64,000 nt of DNA from Zygosaccharomyces rouxii (taxonomy: Eukaryota; Ascomycota; Saccharomycetes; Saccharomycetales; Saccharomycetaceae): the NCBI RefSeq assembly GCF_000026365.1, contig NC_012996.1:1736001-1800000 (forward strand). Reading direction: 5' to 3'. A program made the translations under genes and the position numbers. Below, one piece after another: positions 39,915 to 48,998 of the stretch; the first letter of the stretch is position 1, and every line of letters begins with the position of its first letter. The notes under the pieces were generated by a model. That model saw nothing but the letters and a program-made list of their open reading frames with translations, searched no databases and was not told where the DNA came from.

Positions 39915-40019
39915 ATGATTACCTGTATTTGTCGTATTTGTAGCAAATTTGGTAGAGCCTCTTCCCAAGACCGAAAATGTTCTTATTGTAGATTAAGCCC
40001 TTTGCCAAACAATCGATGA
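39915..40019 (+). CDS. Putative cysteine-rich micro-ORF upstream of VPS51
   Basis: A 34-codon ATG frame in the IRS4-VPS51 divergent promoter, ending 46 bp before the VPS51 ATG. Its cysteines are spaced C4-x-C6-x2-C9-x12-C22-x2-C25, a pattern resembling a small zinc-binding knuckle (CICRIC, then KCSYC). I recognise no homologue. It could be an upstream ORF in the VPS51 leader, an independent microprotein, or chance. The spacing is suggestive only. Confidence 0.3.
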   Translation: MITCICRICSKFGRASSQDRKCSYCRLSPLPNNR

Positions 40020-40065
40020 ATAAACTAAAGAAGAGGCAGAAAAATCCTTAACAAATCGAACTGGA

Positions 40066-40443
40066 ATGACTGAACAGATAAGTCACAAGAAATCTCTACC
40101 AAAAGTTAACAAGGAGAGAAGAGCCCAGCTAAAGGAGTATTACAGGCTAGAAGAAGAAGCAGAAGAAGCAGAAGAACACAAAAGAACAGAACCCAAACCT
40201 AATGCAACGTCTAGTCATGTGCAAGAAGATAAACCAATTGAACAGTTAAAGTTCCAAGAATTAGTTCACACTCACAATAGACTCCTGAGCAAAGAGACGG
40301 AAACGAATAATTCCATAAAGAATACAATTTATGAGAATTACTACGACCTTATAAAAGTAAACGACCTGCTGAAAAGCATGACAGGCTCCAATGAGAAGGA
40401 GCTCAACCAGCTGAAGAAGGCCGTCGAACTGCTGGAGGAGTAG
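40066..40443 (+). CDS. VPS51: GARP tethering complex subunit Vps51
   Basis: Vps51 is the small GARP subunit that tethers endosome-derived vesicles at the late Golgi and binds the SNARE Tlg1. The start MTEQISHKKSLPKVNKERR closely resembles the S. cerevisiae N-terminus that carries the Tlg1-binding motif. ELVHTHNRLLSKETETNNSIKNTIYENYYDLIKVNDLL is the conserved Vps51/Exo84-like helical core. At 125 residues it is shorter than the 164 of S. cerevisiae; the difference is largely in the acidic linker, and the helical core is complete. It corresponds to YKR020W and is the last gene of the first synteny block; the expected next gene (ALY1/ALY2 type arrestin) is absent. Confidence 0.92.
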   Translation: MTEQISHKKSLPKVNKERRAQLKEYYRLEEEAEEAEEHKRTEPKPNATSSHVQEDKPIEQLKFQELVHTHNRLLSKETETNNSIKNTIYENYYDLIKVNDLLKSMTGSNEKELNQLKKAVELLEE

Positions 40444-40854
40444 AGAAGAGGTGAAATAGAAGTTAGTGCGATTGCTTGTCACTAGGCATGTACACATATA
40501 TTGGCATATACCCTGCCATATCATTCGTGTAATCTGTCCAAATATGGTAATTACATGAGTCTTGGCGTTTTCAGGTCACATGCCGGAGGATTGATGAAGT
40601 ACTAATAGTAACGATAAAGTATTGATAGGTAGGTAAGTAGGAGACAGTGGATTAATTATCAATTAAATGGGGTTGAGCTGGTAGGAATACTTGGGTTTAT
40701 TCAATATCATGCCGGTCACATGATATTATGTGTATGGCTTACCCATGGTTGCAGAGTCAAAACGGGGAGGGTACTTGACAATCTTGTAAGCTGATTACAT
40801 TCACAGAATATGTCAAAACCTCATCTCATCTCACTTAGTCTTATCCCCCCCCCG
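40444..40854. promoter_or_regulatory. Upstream region of the D-amino-acid oxidase gene with two GTCACATG sites
   Basis: 411 bp without another gene. GTCACATG, an exact match to the Cbf1 consensus RTCACRTG, occurs at 40575-40582 and 40715-40722, each next to a CCGG or CATGCCGG sequence. A run of nine C (40845-40853) lies just before the preferred ATG. Confidence 0.5.
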
Positions 40855-41919
40855 ATGTCCCACGTAGTTGTTGCTGGTGCTGGTGTGATTGGGCTAAGTA
40901 TAGCCCATCAATTGCTTTTGCAAAATTCGAAGATTCAAAAGGTGACCATAATTGCCAAAGATTTCCCCCATGATCTGCTTACTTGTGAATACACTTCACC
41001 ATGGGCAGGTGCTCATTTTAGACCATACCCTCATAAACCGGAGTCATGGGAAAATGACGCTAGAGAGGCAAACTACACAAGGGTCACCCAGCAGTTTTTC
41101 GAGAAATTTGCAGCCTTGAATCCAGATTCTACCATTAAATTCAGCAAAGGTACGGATTTTTTGGAAGCTCCTTCAAAAGAATATTTGGAATTGGGATCTG
41201 GCTACAATGCAGACTCTCTTAAGGAATTCAAAGTCCTGGAAAAATTACCCGATGGCGTTAAATTCGGTGCAGAATATTTGACATTTTGTCTGGATGCGCC
41301 AGAATATTTGAAGTTCTTGCAGAATGCCATTGAACAGCTGTGCAAATTGCAGAACATCCAACTTCAATTCGTTAAATTGACATTGCCTTCCCTGAAGTAC
41401 ATTAAGGAACTGTACCCTGACGTTTCGCTAATTTTCAATGCCACGGCTAATGGGTTACAGTACAACGGTAGCTATGATCCCGCCTGTTTTAAGATTCGAG
41501 GTCAAACTCTGTTGTTAAATGTAACACAACCTACCCCTTACAACCGCAAGACAATTACCCATCAGTCGAAAGATGGTCATTGGACTTTTGTCATCAGAAG
41601 ATCCGCAACCCATTATATCTTGGGTGGTACTAAGCAACCTGGTGACGATTATCCGTTACCAAGGGAAAGTGATACGGTAAAAATCTTGTCCCGTGCCTCC
41701 AAAGTTTTCCCTGATTTAGATACCTCTGATATTATTCGTGTCAATGTTGGATTTAGGCCTGCAAGGAGAGGTGGATCGAGGGTGGACAAATCCCTCCATG
41801 AAGGTTTACCTGTTGTTCATGCTTATGGGCTAGGTGGCTCTGGTTTTGAGACCTCTGTAGGGGTAGCAAAGCATGCTCTAGAACTTGCAGGACTAGGAAG
41901 ACTGGAGAGCAAGCTCTGA
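40855..41919 (+). CDS. Peroxisomal D-amino-acid (or D-aspartate) oxidase
   Basis: FAD enzyme that oxidises D-amino acids to keto acids with release of ammonia and hydrogen peroxide. FAD-binding GAGVIG is at 8-13 (VVVAGAGVIGLSIAHQLL). VVHAYGLGGSGFETSVGVA (320-338) fits the D-amino-acid oxidase signature fully, and NVGFRPARRGGSR contains the substrate-carboxylate arginine region. The C-terminus is SKL, a type 1 peroxisomal targeting signal. I prefer the ATG at 40855 (354 residues, normal family length); an in-frame ATG at 40810 would add 15 residues. S. cerevisiae has no such gene. It lies at the junction of two synteny blocks. Whether it prefers neutral or acidic D-amino acids cannot be decided here. 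Confidence 0.92.
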   Translation: MSHVVVAGAGVIGLSIAHQLLLQNSKIQKVTIIAKDFPHDLLTCEYTSPWAGAHFRPYPHKPESWENDAREANYTRVTQQFFEKFAALNPDSTIKFSKGTDFLEAPSKEYLELGSGYNADSLKEFKVLEKLPDGVKFGAEYLTFCLDAPEYLKFLQNAIEQLCKLQNIQLQFVKLTLPSLKYIKELYPDVSLIFNATANGLQYNGSYDPACFKIRGQTLLLNVTQPTPYNRKTITHQSKDGHWTFVIRRSATHYILGGTKQPGDDYPLPRESDTVKILSRASKVFPDLDTSDIIRVNVGFRPARRGGSRVDKSLHEGLPVVHAYGLGGSGFETSVGVAKHALELAGLGRLESKL

Positions 41920-41963
41920 TGAGTTAGCATTGATGAGTGGCATCTGCCGCCGAAAGCCTTCGC

Positions 41964-41970
41964 CGGGTAA
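41964..41970 (-). promoter_or_regulatory. Reb1-type site in the oxidase-MLC1 interval
   Basis: CGGGTAA (TTACCCG on the minus strand) is the core Reb1 site. It lies 45 bp after the oxidase stop and about 170 bp before the MLC1 ATG, where Reb1 could act as a promoter organiser for MLC1 and as a transcription roadblock for the upstream gene. Confidence 0.5.
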
Positions 41971-41975
41971 CACAA

Positions 41976-42012
41976 AACTGTCCGGGATTGACCCTGGTGT
42001 CCTCGGACAGTT
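41976..42012. repeat. 9-bp perfect inverted repeat
   Basis: Arms AACTGTCCG (41976-41984) and CGGACAGTT (42004-42012) are separated by 19 nt. It could form a stem-loop or a zinc-cluster binding site (the inner triplets read CCG and CGG). Confidence 0.7.
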
Positions 42013-42141
42013 CTTGATCTGGACGAAACGTAAACAACAAAATTAACAAGAAAAAGAGAAAACACAACACTAACTACAACTCCAGCATTGTTATAGACAT
42101 CCAATACCAATACCCTAATTTATCAATCTCCTACCGTCTAC

Positions 42142-42588
42142 ATGTCTGCTGCTGCTGCTAGAACCAACAAGGATATCTTTACCCTCTTTGACAAGAAGGG
42201 ACAAGGTACCATTCCAAAGCCATTGTTTGGTGACTATTTGAGGGCCATTGGTTATAACCCAACTAACCAACAAACTGAACAAATATTGACCAACGGCGGT
42301 GCACCTGACCAATTGTCATTGGATTCAATTCACGAGTTGATTCAACGAAACCAGCAGGAATTGGAAGCAACCACTTCTGGCCGTGTGGAAGATTTCATAA
42401 AGGCATTCCAAGTTTTTGACAAAGAAAATACTGGTAAAGTGTCTGTTGGTGATGTTAGATACATGTTGACTTCACTTGGTGAAAAACTATCGGATGAAGA
42501 AGTTAACGAACTGCTCAAGGGTGTGGAAATAGATAGCGATGGTGGTGTGGATTACAAAAAATTCATCGAAGATATTTTAAGACAGTGA
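42142..42588 (+). CDS. MLC1: Myosin light chain Mlc1
   Basis: Mlc1 is the essential light chain of the type II myosin Myo1 and type V myosin Myo2 and also binds Iqg1, acting in cytokinesis and polarised secretion. The 148 residues (149 in S. cerevisiae) have the calmodulin-like fold: NKDIFTLFDKKGQGTIPK in the first EF-hand, EDFIKAFQVFDKENTGKVSVGDVRYMLTSLGEKL, and VEIDSDGGVDYKKFIEDILRQ at the end. Loop residues that would bind calcium are partly replaced, as in other Mlc1. It starts the second synteny block and corresponds to YGL106W. Confidence 0.96.
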   Translation: MSAAAARTNKDIFTLFDKKGQGTIPKPLFGDYLRAIGYNPTNQQTEQILTNGGAPDQLSLDSIHELIQRNQQELEATTSGRVEDFIKAFQVFDKENTGKVSVGDVRYMLTSLGEKLSDEEVNELLKGVEIDSDGGVDYKKFIEDILRQ

Positions 42589-42665
42589 AAAATGGTAGTT
42601 ATTTTTTTATTATCGTAAAGTGTATTAAGGTAACAAAATAATAATAAAAGTAAAAAATATATTCT

Positions 42666-44204
42666 CTATGCTATTATCGGCATAAAATTACCCAAGATCA
42701 TTAGGGGTAATCCAGATACATCTCTCTTTAGGGTCCACATGCAACAACAGGGAATTATCTGACCTCTTGTTGGAGTCAAAAGGTTACAAGTTTTCATCCT
42801 TTCAGAACCTCTAAAATCTTTATAGGCAACTTTTGCAAACGTTTTAAAATAGTCTCTTACACTCTCATCATCCATAATCTCAACGATAAAAGTCATCTTG
42901 TTGAGCAATTCCTCTTTATTCCAACCGCTTAAAATTTCGAATTCTTCATTAACATAAGATATTTGACCATTACGTCTCCAAACACAGGTGGGAGTGCCAA
43001 TCTGTGCGATAAATTTTGCATATTCTAAAAGCGTTCTTTGGTAACACTGTTCCATGAAAATCATATCTTGCTCCGTCAAAGATGCAGTACACGCGATAAA
43101 GATTGGCCTAAATTCTGCAAGGCATCCGCTCATCTCAATTAAATCCTTCCTGTTGAATCTCTTCCTCAAATAGGTGTATAAATGATGAAATCCTGTGGTA
43201 TGTGAAAATGGTTCATTGATCAATTGGTAAATCTCCATTGAGGTCGAATAGCGTAGTGAATGTCTCCATTCTGAATTACCGCTTAGCTGATATGCATCTG
43301 GCGAAACACACTCAAGTGCAAATGATACCGATTTATCGCCAACGGATCGTTGCTGCCTCATTGCCGCATTGATCACTTCAGGAAGCATTGAGATTTCCTT
43401 GTTCAAATAGTACTGATTAATAGATGCATTGAACTTGGGCGATCCGCTCCTGTCTTGAGTGGGAAGTCTTTTAAACGATAGTGAGTGGTATTGTGATTCT
43501 ACTGGCGTCAGAGGGAAATGGTTTTGAAACAGATCTATTCGAGACGCTACGATTTCTCGTGAATTTGGTCCTAAAAGCATTGAATATACATCTGTCGATG
43601 ACATCGCCGTGTTGGACGGGCCTACATCCACCTTGGGACTACTCAGATCGACGTTAGCTGCCTCTTTTGCTGCGACAGCAGCAGCAGCTTCAGCATCATT
43701 ATCATTAGGCTTTCCAGAGTAAAGTAAATCTATTGGAATCTTATTCACCAGCGTGTCTTGATTAATGATATGCGATAAAATGGAATATTCAGAATCTGCA
43801 GCATTGGATAAAAATTTTGATTTGTGAACAATATGTTGAGGGTCTCGGAAGTTTTGCTGTTCTTGATGATGGCTCACGCCGGCATTATCAGGGGAACTGT
43901 TGTTTGCTTGAGATCCATTATCTCTGTGAACTGATCTTATTAAAGATGCATCCGGTATACCAGCTAAATATTTACTCTTCTTTCTGGGGGCGTCTACACA
44001 AGTAGATCCTAAGCCCTTGACCACGCATCTGTGACAAGGTCTCTTAGCTTCACAGGAGACGTGCCATTTTGAACAGTTTACACATGCTACGTGAGTATTC
44101 CTTCTTGACTTCTTTCCGGACGACACAGGTACCGATGAATCCACTTGGCTGAAGTGTGGTAAAATGTTGGCAAATTCATCACTAGGTCCAGATCCCCCAC
44201 CCAT
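42666..44204 (-). CDS. ERT1: Zn2Cys6 regulator of gluconeogenic/ethanol metabolism, Ert1 type
   Basis: This is a fungal zinc-cluster transcription factor. Cysteines C41, C44, C51, C57, C60 and C69 form the cluster ([22 protein letters not shown]), and [14 protein letters not shown] follows directly, a sequence typical of Ert1/Rds2. A PAS domain occupies about 390-470 ([25 protein letters not shown]). An Ala-rich stretch lies near 165-185. Length 512 is close to Ert1 (529) and greater than Rds2 (446). In S. cerevisiae Ert1 activates gluconeogenic genes such as PCK1 and FBP1 on non-fermentable carbon. Assignment to Ert1 rests on synteny (YBR239C beside THI2, YBR240C); Rds2 is a close relative. 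Confidence 0.88.
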   Translation of the reverse strand: MGGGSGPSDEFANILPHFSQVDSSVPVSSGKKSRRNTHVACVNCSKWHVSCEAKRPCHRCVVKGLGSTCVDAPRKKSKYLAGIPDASLIRSVHRDNGSQANNSSPDNAGVSHHQEQQNFRDPQHIVHKSKFLSNAADSEYSILSHIINQDTLVNKIPIDLLYSGKPNDNDAEAAAAVAAKEAANVDLSSPKVDVGPSNTAMSSTDVYSMLLGPNSREIVASRIDLFQNHFPLTPVESQYHSLSFKRLPTQDRSGSPKFNASINQYYLNKEISMLPEVINAAMRQQRSVGDKSVSFALECVSPDAYQLSGNSEWRHSLRYSTSMEIYQLINEPFSHTTGFHHLYTYLRKRFNRKDLIEMSGCLAEFRPIFIACTASLTEQDMIFMEQCYQRTLLEYAKFIAQIGTPTCVWRRNGQISYVNEEFEILSGWNKEELLNKMTFIVEIMDDESVRDYFKTFAKVAYKDFRGSERMKTCNLLTPTRGQIIPCCCMWTLKRDVSGLPLMILGNFMPIIA

Positions 44205-44584
44205 AGCAACTTAGCCAGAATCTCATACTTGTTTCTTGTATCCGAGTAAAGTACAGGATCCTTCTGAAAGTTAGCCTCTATTAGGTTTAACTTTTCATCT
44301 CATCGCTCTCGTGATTTCTCCATTATAGACAGAATTTGATACTAGAGAACTCCTGTAAGCAAACCAGGACTAGTAGAATCGTAATGTAGCCGCTATTCCA
44401 CATAATTTAACCACCTTCAGCGCTAAAATCGGTATTATTGTCCATCTCATACAATACACGTGACTGGATTTCGAATATTTCTTCAACATGCCTTAACATG
44501 AAAAAAAATTTCAAAAGACGAGTGATGAGCACACTAATACTGAGATAGATCTGCTCAATATCGAATACCTAATCACTTTTGACA
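44205..44584. promoter_or_regulatory. Divergent promoter ERT1 / ARC1 with CACGTG and PAC/RRPE-like elements
   Basis: 380 bp. CACGTG at 44457-44462, an RRPE-like GAAAAAAAATTTC near 44500 and a PAC half-site GATGAGC at 44524-44530, about 55 bp before the ARC1 ATG. PAC plus RRPE is the promoter signature of ribosome-biogenesis and translation genes, which fits ARC1. Confidence 0.5.
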
Positions 44585-45697
44585 ATGTCTGAGCTTGTTA
44601 ATAAATTTCAAAATCTTTCTCTTGAGAAACCTGAACTTTCCAAGGAACAACAGGCGTTTGCTGCTCAATGGGAATCAGTTTTAAAGACTGGACGTACCCA
44701 AGAACAATTGGGTGAATTGAACCTACAATTAAGGGATAACACCTTTGCTTTGGCAACTTATCAACCAACTTTGATCGATGTTCAACTTTTTGAAGTAGTT
44801 TTCCCTCTAATTAAAGAATCGATCTTCAGTAGTAAAGACGTGAAGGGCAACTATGCCAAGCAAAGACATGTGTTGAGATGGTTAGATTACCTACAAAGAT
44901 TGCTACAAATTCCTGAGGATGATCAATTGAAGTTGAACTACGATCTAGAGTTACCCCGTGAAGTTATTGAAAAGAAGAAGAAGACTGATGCTAAGGCCCC
45001 AGCAGCAGGTGCATCCGAAAAGAAGGATGATAAGAAGAATGCTGATAAAGAGAATAAACCAAAGGGTAAGCCTGATGAAGAAACCCTAAAGAAACTTAGA
45101 GAGGAGGCTAAGGCCAAGAAGGAAGCTAAGAAGGCAGCTGCAGCCAAACAACCACAACAAAACCAAGCACAAGCTTCTGAAAAGCCTAAACCATCTGTTG
45201 TTGACTTGCGTGTAGGATTCATTCAAAAAGCTGTTAAGCATCCTGATGCAGACGCTCTTTACGTCTCTACCATTGATTGTGGTGATGAAGAAGGTCCAAG
45301 GACCATTTGTTCCGGTTTGGTCAAACATGTTAAATTGGAAGACATGCAACAACGTCATGTGGTTGTGGTTTGTAATTTGAAACCAGTTAACATGAGAGGT
45401 ATCAAGTCCCAAGGTATGGTTCTTTGTGGATCCACTGAAACCAAAGTGGAATTGGTTCAACCACCAGCAGGCTCTCAAGCAGGTGACAAATTGTTCTTCG
45501 AAAACTACCAATCTGATGCTCCAAAGGCTCAAATGAACCCAAAGAAGAAGATTTGGGAACAAATCCAACCCAACTTCACTACTACTTCCGAATTGGAAGT
45601 CGCCTACAAGGATGAAGATGGTTCTATAAAGAAATTGACTAACGCCAAGGGTGATTCTTTCAAAGTGGCTACTTTGGCTAATGCCCACGTTAGTTAA
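44585..45697 (+). CDS. ARC1: tRNA-aminoacylation cofactor Arc1
   Basis: Arc1 binds methionyl- and glutamyl-tRNA synthetases and delivers tRNA to them in the cytoplasm. I start at the ATG at 44585 (MSELVNKFQNLSLEK), giving 370 residues; the two preceding codons open at a TTG. The N-terminal GST-like domain (1 to ~120) mediates synthetase binding. A Lys/Ala-rich middle (about 130-200, EKKKKTDAKAPAAG, EEAKAKKEAKKAAAAK) binds tRNA. The C-terminal EMAP-II-like OB fold (about 205-370) contains VDLRVGFIQKAVKHPDADALYVSTIDCGDEEGPRTICSGLV and NLKPVNMRGIKSQGMVLC. It corresponds to YGL105W, next to MLC1. Confidence 0.96.
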   Translation: MSELVNKFQNLSLEKPELSKEQQAFAAQWESVLKTGRTQEQLGELNLQLRDNTFALATYQPTLIDVQLFEVVFPLIKESIFSSKDVKGNYAKQRHVLRWLDYLQRLLQIPEDDQLKLNYDLELPREVIEKKKKTDAKAPAAGASEKKDDKKNADKENKPKGKPDEETLKKLREEAKAKKEAKKAAAAKQPQQNQAQASEKPKPSVVDLRVGFIQKAVKHPDADALYVSTIDCGDEEGPRTICSGLVKHVKLEDMQQRHVVVVCNLKPVNMRGIKSQGMVLCGSTETKVELVQPPAGSQAGDKLFFENYQSDAPKAQMNPKKKIWEQIQPNFTTTSELEVAYKDEDGSIKKLTNAKGDSFKVATLANAHVS

Positions 45698-45789
45698 TTT
45701 AAACTGAAATTTTTTAGCTCGTTATCCATTCGTATATCTATCTATGCAAGAATGTAGATTTATAACTCCTAAAATTGCCAAATCATACA

Positions 45790-47031
45790 TTAAATCGGTA
45801 CAGAGCGAAACTTCTCCAACTGTGCTTGCCAAAACTTCAGTTGTGAACATGATTGTGAAGCATCCTGGCATCCACATAGCTGTTGCATGATCTTATCTTC
45901 CCATTGGTCGACGAGTTTACTAGTAACGTACAATTCCAGCAATTGGGCTTCGGGCCATTGCGAACAACCACTGAGTAAGTTGTTACAATGACAAAGAATT
46001 GGATACGACTGCGAGTGAAATGCTGCCATAGAAACTGCAGGTAACATAAACATTTGTAACGTTTTCTGTTCTAAGACCCACGCCTCCAACTCTGATTCCA
46101 ACTCCATTGTATAACCTTGAGATGCTATTAGGATTGTTAATGCTATGGGGAACCACTGTGGGAAATAAGTCTTGAGGAAACTTGGTGTAAATGACTCCTG
46201 TATGCTTTGACAGAATTCTATCGAAACTGTTTGTCTGATGTGCTCCAAATACCACTGTCTGAATTGATAATTAGATAGAACAGGATCCTGCTGTTGTAAC
46301 CATAACAATGCAGTAAGCTCCTGATCAATCCAATGGCTCACATACTCCGACGTCTTGGTAGTTGGTGACAAGGGCAACGGCTCTAGAGGTGATGGTAAAT
46401 GTATATCTTTTTTCGAATTCAAACTAGCACCGAATAATGTAAATGGGCCCTCCTTAGCCTCTCTGCGAGGACCGGCTGCCTCCAAATGGTTTAGCATTCT
46501 ATCAAGAACTTGATTGACATGACGCTGGTTGTAGTTTCTATTACCTATCCTACCATAAACGGATGCCACAGCGTTATTGTAAATCTTTAATCTTCTCACA
46601 CTGACAGTAAACGAACCACCGTCATTCTTATTATCACCACTATTATGACTACCGCTGTTGCTATACCCACCGCAGCTGCTACTACTACTGCTGCCACTGC
46701 TATTACTGCTAATACTGCTGCTGCGACTGGCTTCTATTTCATCTATTTCGCTAACTGGCGAAATCCCCCCACGAACCAAACTCTTTAAATCTTCCTTTGA
46801 CATCCTGCGATGATATCTATCGCCCAGCAACTGAGCCCGAGTCTTATACTTGCCACGAACTACTTTATGAAGATTCTCGTCTAACCATACAAGTTTAACA
46901 TCGTAACAACAACTATCATTATGCTTCGCACATAGAGTGCATTGAGGCCTACGTTCATCGCATCTTCTCTTCTTAAGCCTGCAGGCCCAACATCCAGTAA
47001 AAGTCCTCCCTTTGATGGAATTTATTGCCAT
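45790..47031 (-). CDS. THI2: Thiamine-gene activator Thi2 (Zn2Cys6)
   Basis: Thi2 is a zinc-cluster activator that works with Thi3 and Pdc2 to induce thiamine biosynthesis genes. KGRTFTGCWACRLKKRRCDE closely matches the S. cerevisiae DNA-binding domain; the cluster cysteines are C14, C17, C24, C31, C34 and C41. VKLVWLDENLHKV follows, another Thi2-specific block. A Ser/Asn/Gly-rich low-complexity segment (about 104-135) precedes the regulatory helical region. Length is 413, against 450 in S. cerevisiae; the extra N-terminal basic residues of that protein are absent here, and the cluster starts 14 residues from the Met. Position next to the VPS73 gene matches YBR240C-YBR241C. Confidence 0.93.
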   Translation of the reverse strand: MAINSIKGRTFTGCWACRLKKRRCDERRPQCTLCAKHNDSCCYDVKLVWLDENLHKVVRGKYKTRAQLLGDRYHRRMSKEDLKSLVRGGISPVSEIDEIEASRSSSISSNSSGSSSSSSCGGYSNSGSHNSGDNKNDGGSFTVSVRRLKIYNNAVASVYGRIGNRNYNQRHVNQVLDRMLNHLEAAGPRREAKEGPFTLFGASLNSKKDIHLPSPLEPLPLSPTTKTSEYVSHWIDQELTALLWLQQQDPVLSNYQFRQWYLEHIRQTVSIEFCQSIQESFTPSFLKTYFPQWFPIALTILIASQGYTMELESELEAWVLEQKTLQMFMLPAVSMAAFHSQSYPILCHCNNLLSGCSQWPEAQLLELYVTSKLVDQWEDKIMQQLCGCQDASQSCSQLKFWQAQLEKFRSVPI

Positions 47032-47531
47032 TACCGAGACGAGTTCTTAACTCACAGAGACAGTTCAACTCCGTCTCTTGACCATCCTGTAAGCTCTATC
47101 ATATAAAATTATATCTTTTATACAATAAAACGTTGATCATAACCTTGCATTAACTTCGATCTTTGAGTTCCCCTGACTCGCGTTACCATGCGACTATTGA
47201 ACAGACGTAGTCAATTCCTTAAAGGTAATGAAGTGCTATGCATCTACAAGGACACGCTACACGTGATGATTGAAGGAAGCGAAACTTATAGATCTCAATA
47301 CATAAACAGCTTCCAAGTAGTATGAGATTGCAAGAGAAAGAAGATAAAGTATTGATTGGTATTCCTGTTGTTCCTGGTTTTCCTAGCTCATATAACGTTC
47401 CAATTTATGTCTGTAATGAATAATTGCCCATCAGCCGTGCGGCTGAAAAGAAAATTCCGAGAGCGCATAATCAAAAAAGATACGCATCTGCATACATAAT
47501 ACGTAACATGCACAACATATCACAACGCATC
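47032..47531. other. THI2 upstream region
   Basis: 500 bp between the THI2 start and the stop of the VPS73 gene, both on the minus strand. I see no gene or clear motif cluster; thiamine-independent features only. Confidence 0.5.
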
Positions 47532-48998
47532 TTAATAACCGCTCCAAACGTGTTCGTAAGAGTCCTTGCCCTTGGTTTCCGGTACGTGTTTGTAGACCCA
47601 TGAAACAAATGCTAATGCCACGAAAGTGAAAATCATGTAGACATACCCACCAAGTATATCGTGTAAGATAGGGAAAGCAAATGCGATGACAAAGGTGCCT
47701 ACCCAATTACAAACTGTACCAAAGCTTTGAGCAGTTGCAGCATCCGTGGGTGCAGATAATTCACCAATGATTAGCAAGGGGATGGGTCCCAAACCTAGGG
47801 CAAAAGATGTGATATAGATTAGAGTAGAAGAAACCAGTAGAACAGCCATCGATGCCTTTATTCCGATGCTGATCGCCAATGCAGCAATACCCATGACAGC
47901 AGCCGACCCCATTAGCAATGGTTTACGGCCTAGACGATCGATGATCAAAGAGGCCACAAATGTCATTACGACGTTAATTATCGAAATCGCAAAGTTGATT
48001 TGAATAGCGTGGTCTGGTAGTAATTGGCTAATAACCTTAACACCATATAGGATGATAGAATTGATACCACAGAACTGTTGACCAATGAGAATGACAGCGA
48101 TAGCAGTACGTGGTTTAGAATAAATAGAATTCTTGACGTACTCCCAAGGTGATGGTGGTTTAGCTGATGTGTATGCTTCCGCTGCGCCATCAGCTACGCC
48201 GCCCAATTCGTTTTCCCAAGATTGAACTTCTTGTTTAGCCAATTCATGGTTCCCACCACGTAATTTCTCGAGAGACTTGATGGCAGCAGAAACATGGCCC
48301 TTGGAGAGTAACCAACGGGGAGATTCATCTATGAGTAGCCATAAAAAGAAATTAATCACTGAAGCAATGCCTGCTGCGAACATAAGCCATCTCCAACGGT
48401 AAGTATCAGCCAATTTCAACGCAAGGGTCTGTGTCAATAGAATACCAGAATTGATCGATAATTGATTCATAGATCCAAATGCGCCCTTCAACTCTATGGG
48501 ACATATTTCGTTGATGAAAAGGGAGGTAATAACCACGTAAACACCACTAGCAAGGCCCACGATAACTCTACCAACAAGCAATGCCGCATACGAGTTACTA
48601 CCAAAAAGAACCAAAGAGCCAAATAGACCCAAAACACTAGCGATTAAACTAGCCTTCTTACGACCAAACATATCAGCTAATGGACCAGCAAAGAACGAGC
48701 CTAGTAGACCGCCAATGCAAAATACTGCCGTGACAACACCGAATTGCATATCATTTAGGGGGATACATTGTTTCATTCCATGCTTACCTAACCAAGTATC
48801 ATCGTAAGATAAACCCTCTGTGGGGATTTTAAATTCAGAACACGTTAAAACTGATTGTGGTGCATTTAATTCCGCTGTATGGTATCCAAACTGCACTGAT
48901 CCCAGACATGTAACCAATGTTGCAAACACTAGGATACGTGTTAAACCCTGGGATTTCTTGTTATTAGAGTTTCCTAGTAATCTTTGAGCCTCTGACAT
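47532..48998 (-). CDS. VPS73: Sugar-porter-family transporter, Vps73/YBR241C type
   Basis: This is a 12-segment MFS protein of the sugar-porter family, 488 residues (Vps73 486, YBR241C 488). Family motifs are visible: GGLLGSFFAGPLADMFGRKK after segment 2, RVIVGLASGVYVV, ESPRWLLSKG, GQQFCGINSIILYG, DRLGRKPLLMGSA and PETKGKDSYEHVW at the C-terminus. The N-terminal stretch is short and hydrophilic. S. cerevisiae Vps73 affects vacuolar protein sorting and YBR241C is found on the vacuole; substrates are unknown. The single gene here is the unduplicated ancestor of YGL104C and YBR241C. It is divergent from RPL28. Confidence 0.93.
   Translation of the reverse strand: MSEAQRLLGNSNNKKSQGLTRILVFATLVTCLGSVQFGYHTAELNAPQSVLTCSEFKIPTEGLSYDDTWLGKHGMKQCIPLNDMQFGVVTAVFCIGGLLGSFFAGPLADMFGRKKASLIASVLGLFGSLVLFGSNSYAALLVGRVIVGLASGVYVVITSLFINEICPIELKGAFGSMNQLSINSGILLTQTLALKLADTYRWRWLMFAAGIASVINFFLWLLIDESPRWLLSKGHVSAAIKSLEKLRGGNHELAKQEVQSWENELGGVADGAAEAYTSAKPPSPWEYVKNSIYSKPRTAIAVILIGQQFCGINSIILYGVKVISQLLPDHAIQINFAISIINVVMTFVASLIIDRLGRKPLLMGSAAVMGIAALAISIGIKASMAVLLVSSTLIYITSFALGLGPIPLLIIGELSAPTDAATAQSFGTVCNWVGTFVIAFAFPILHDILGGYVYMIFTFVALAFVSWVYKHVPETKGKDSYEHVWSGY

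Noticed and set aside
40575..40722. GTCACATG sites as centromere CDEI
   Set aside because: They match CDEI exactly but neither is followed by an AT-rich CDEII nor a CDEIII-like sequence.
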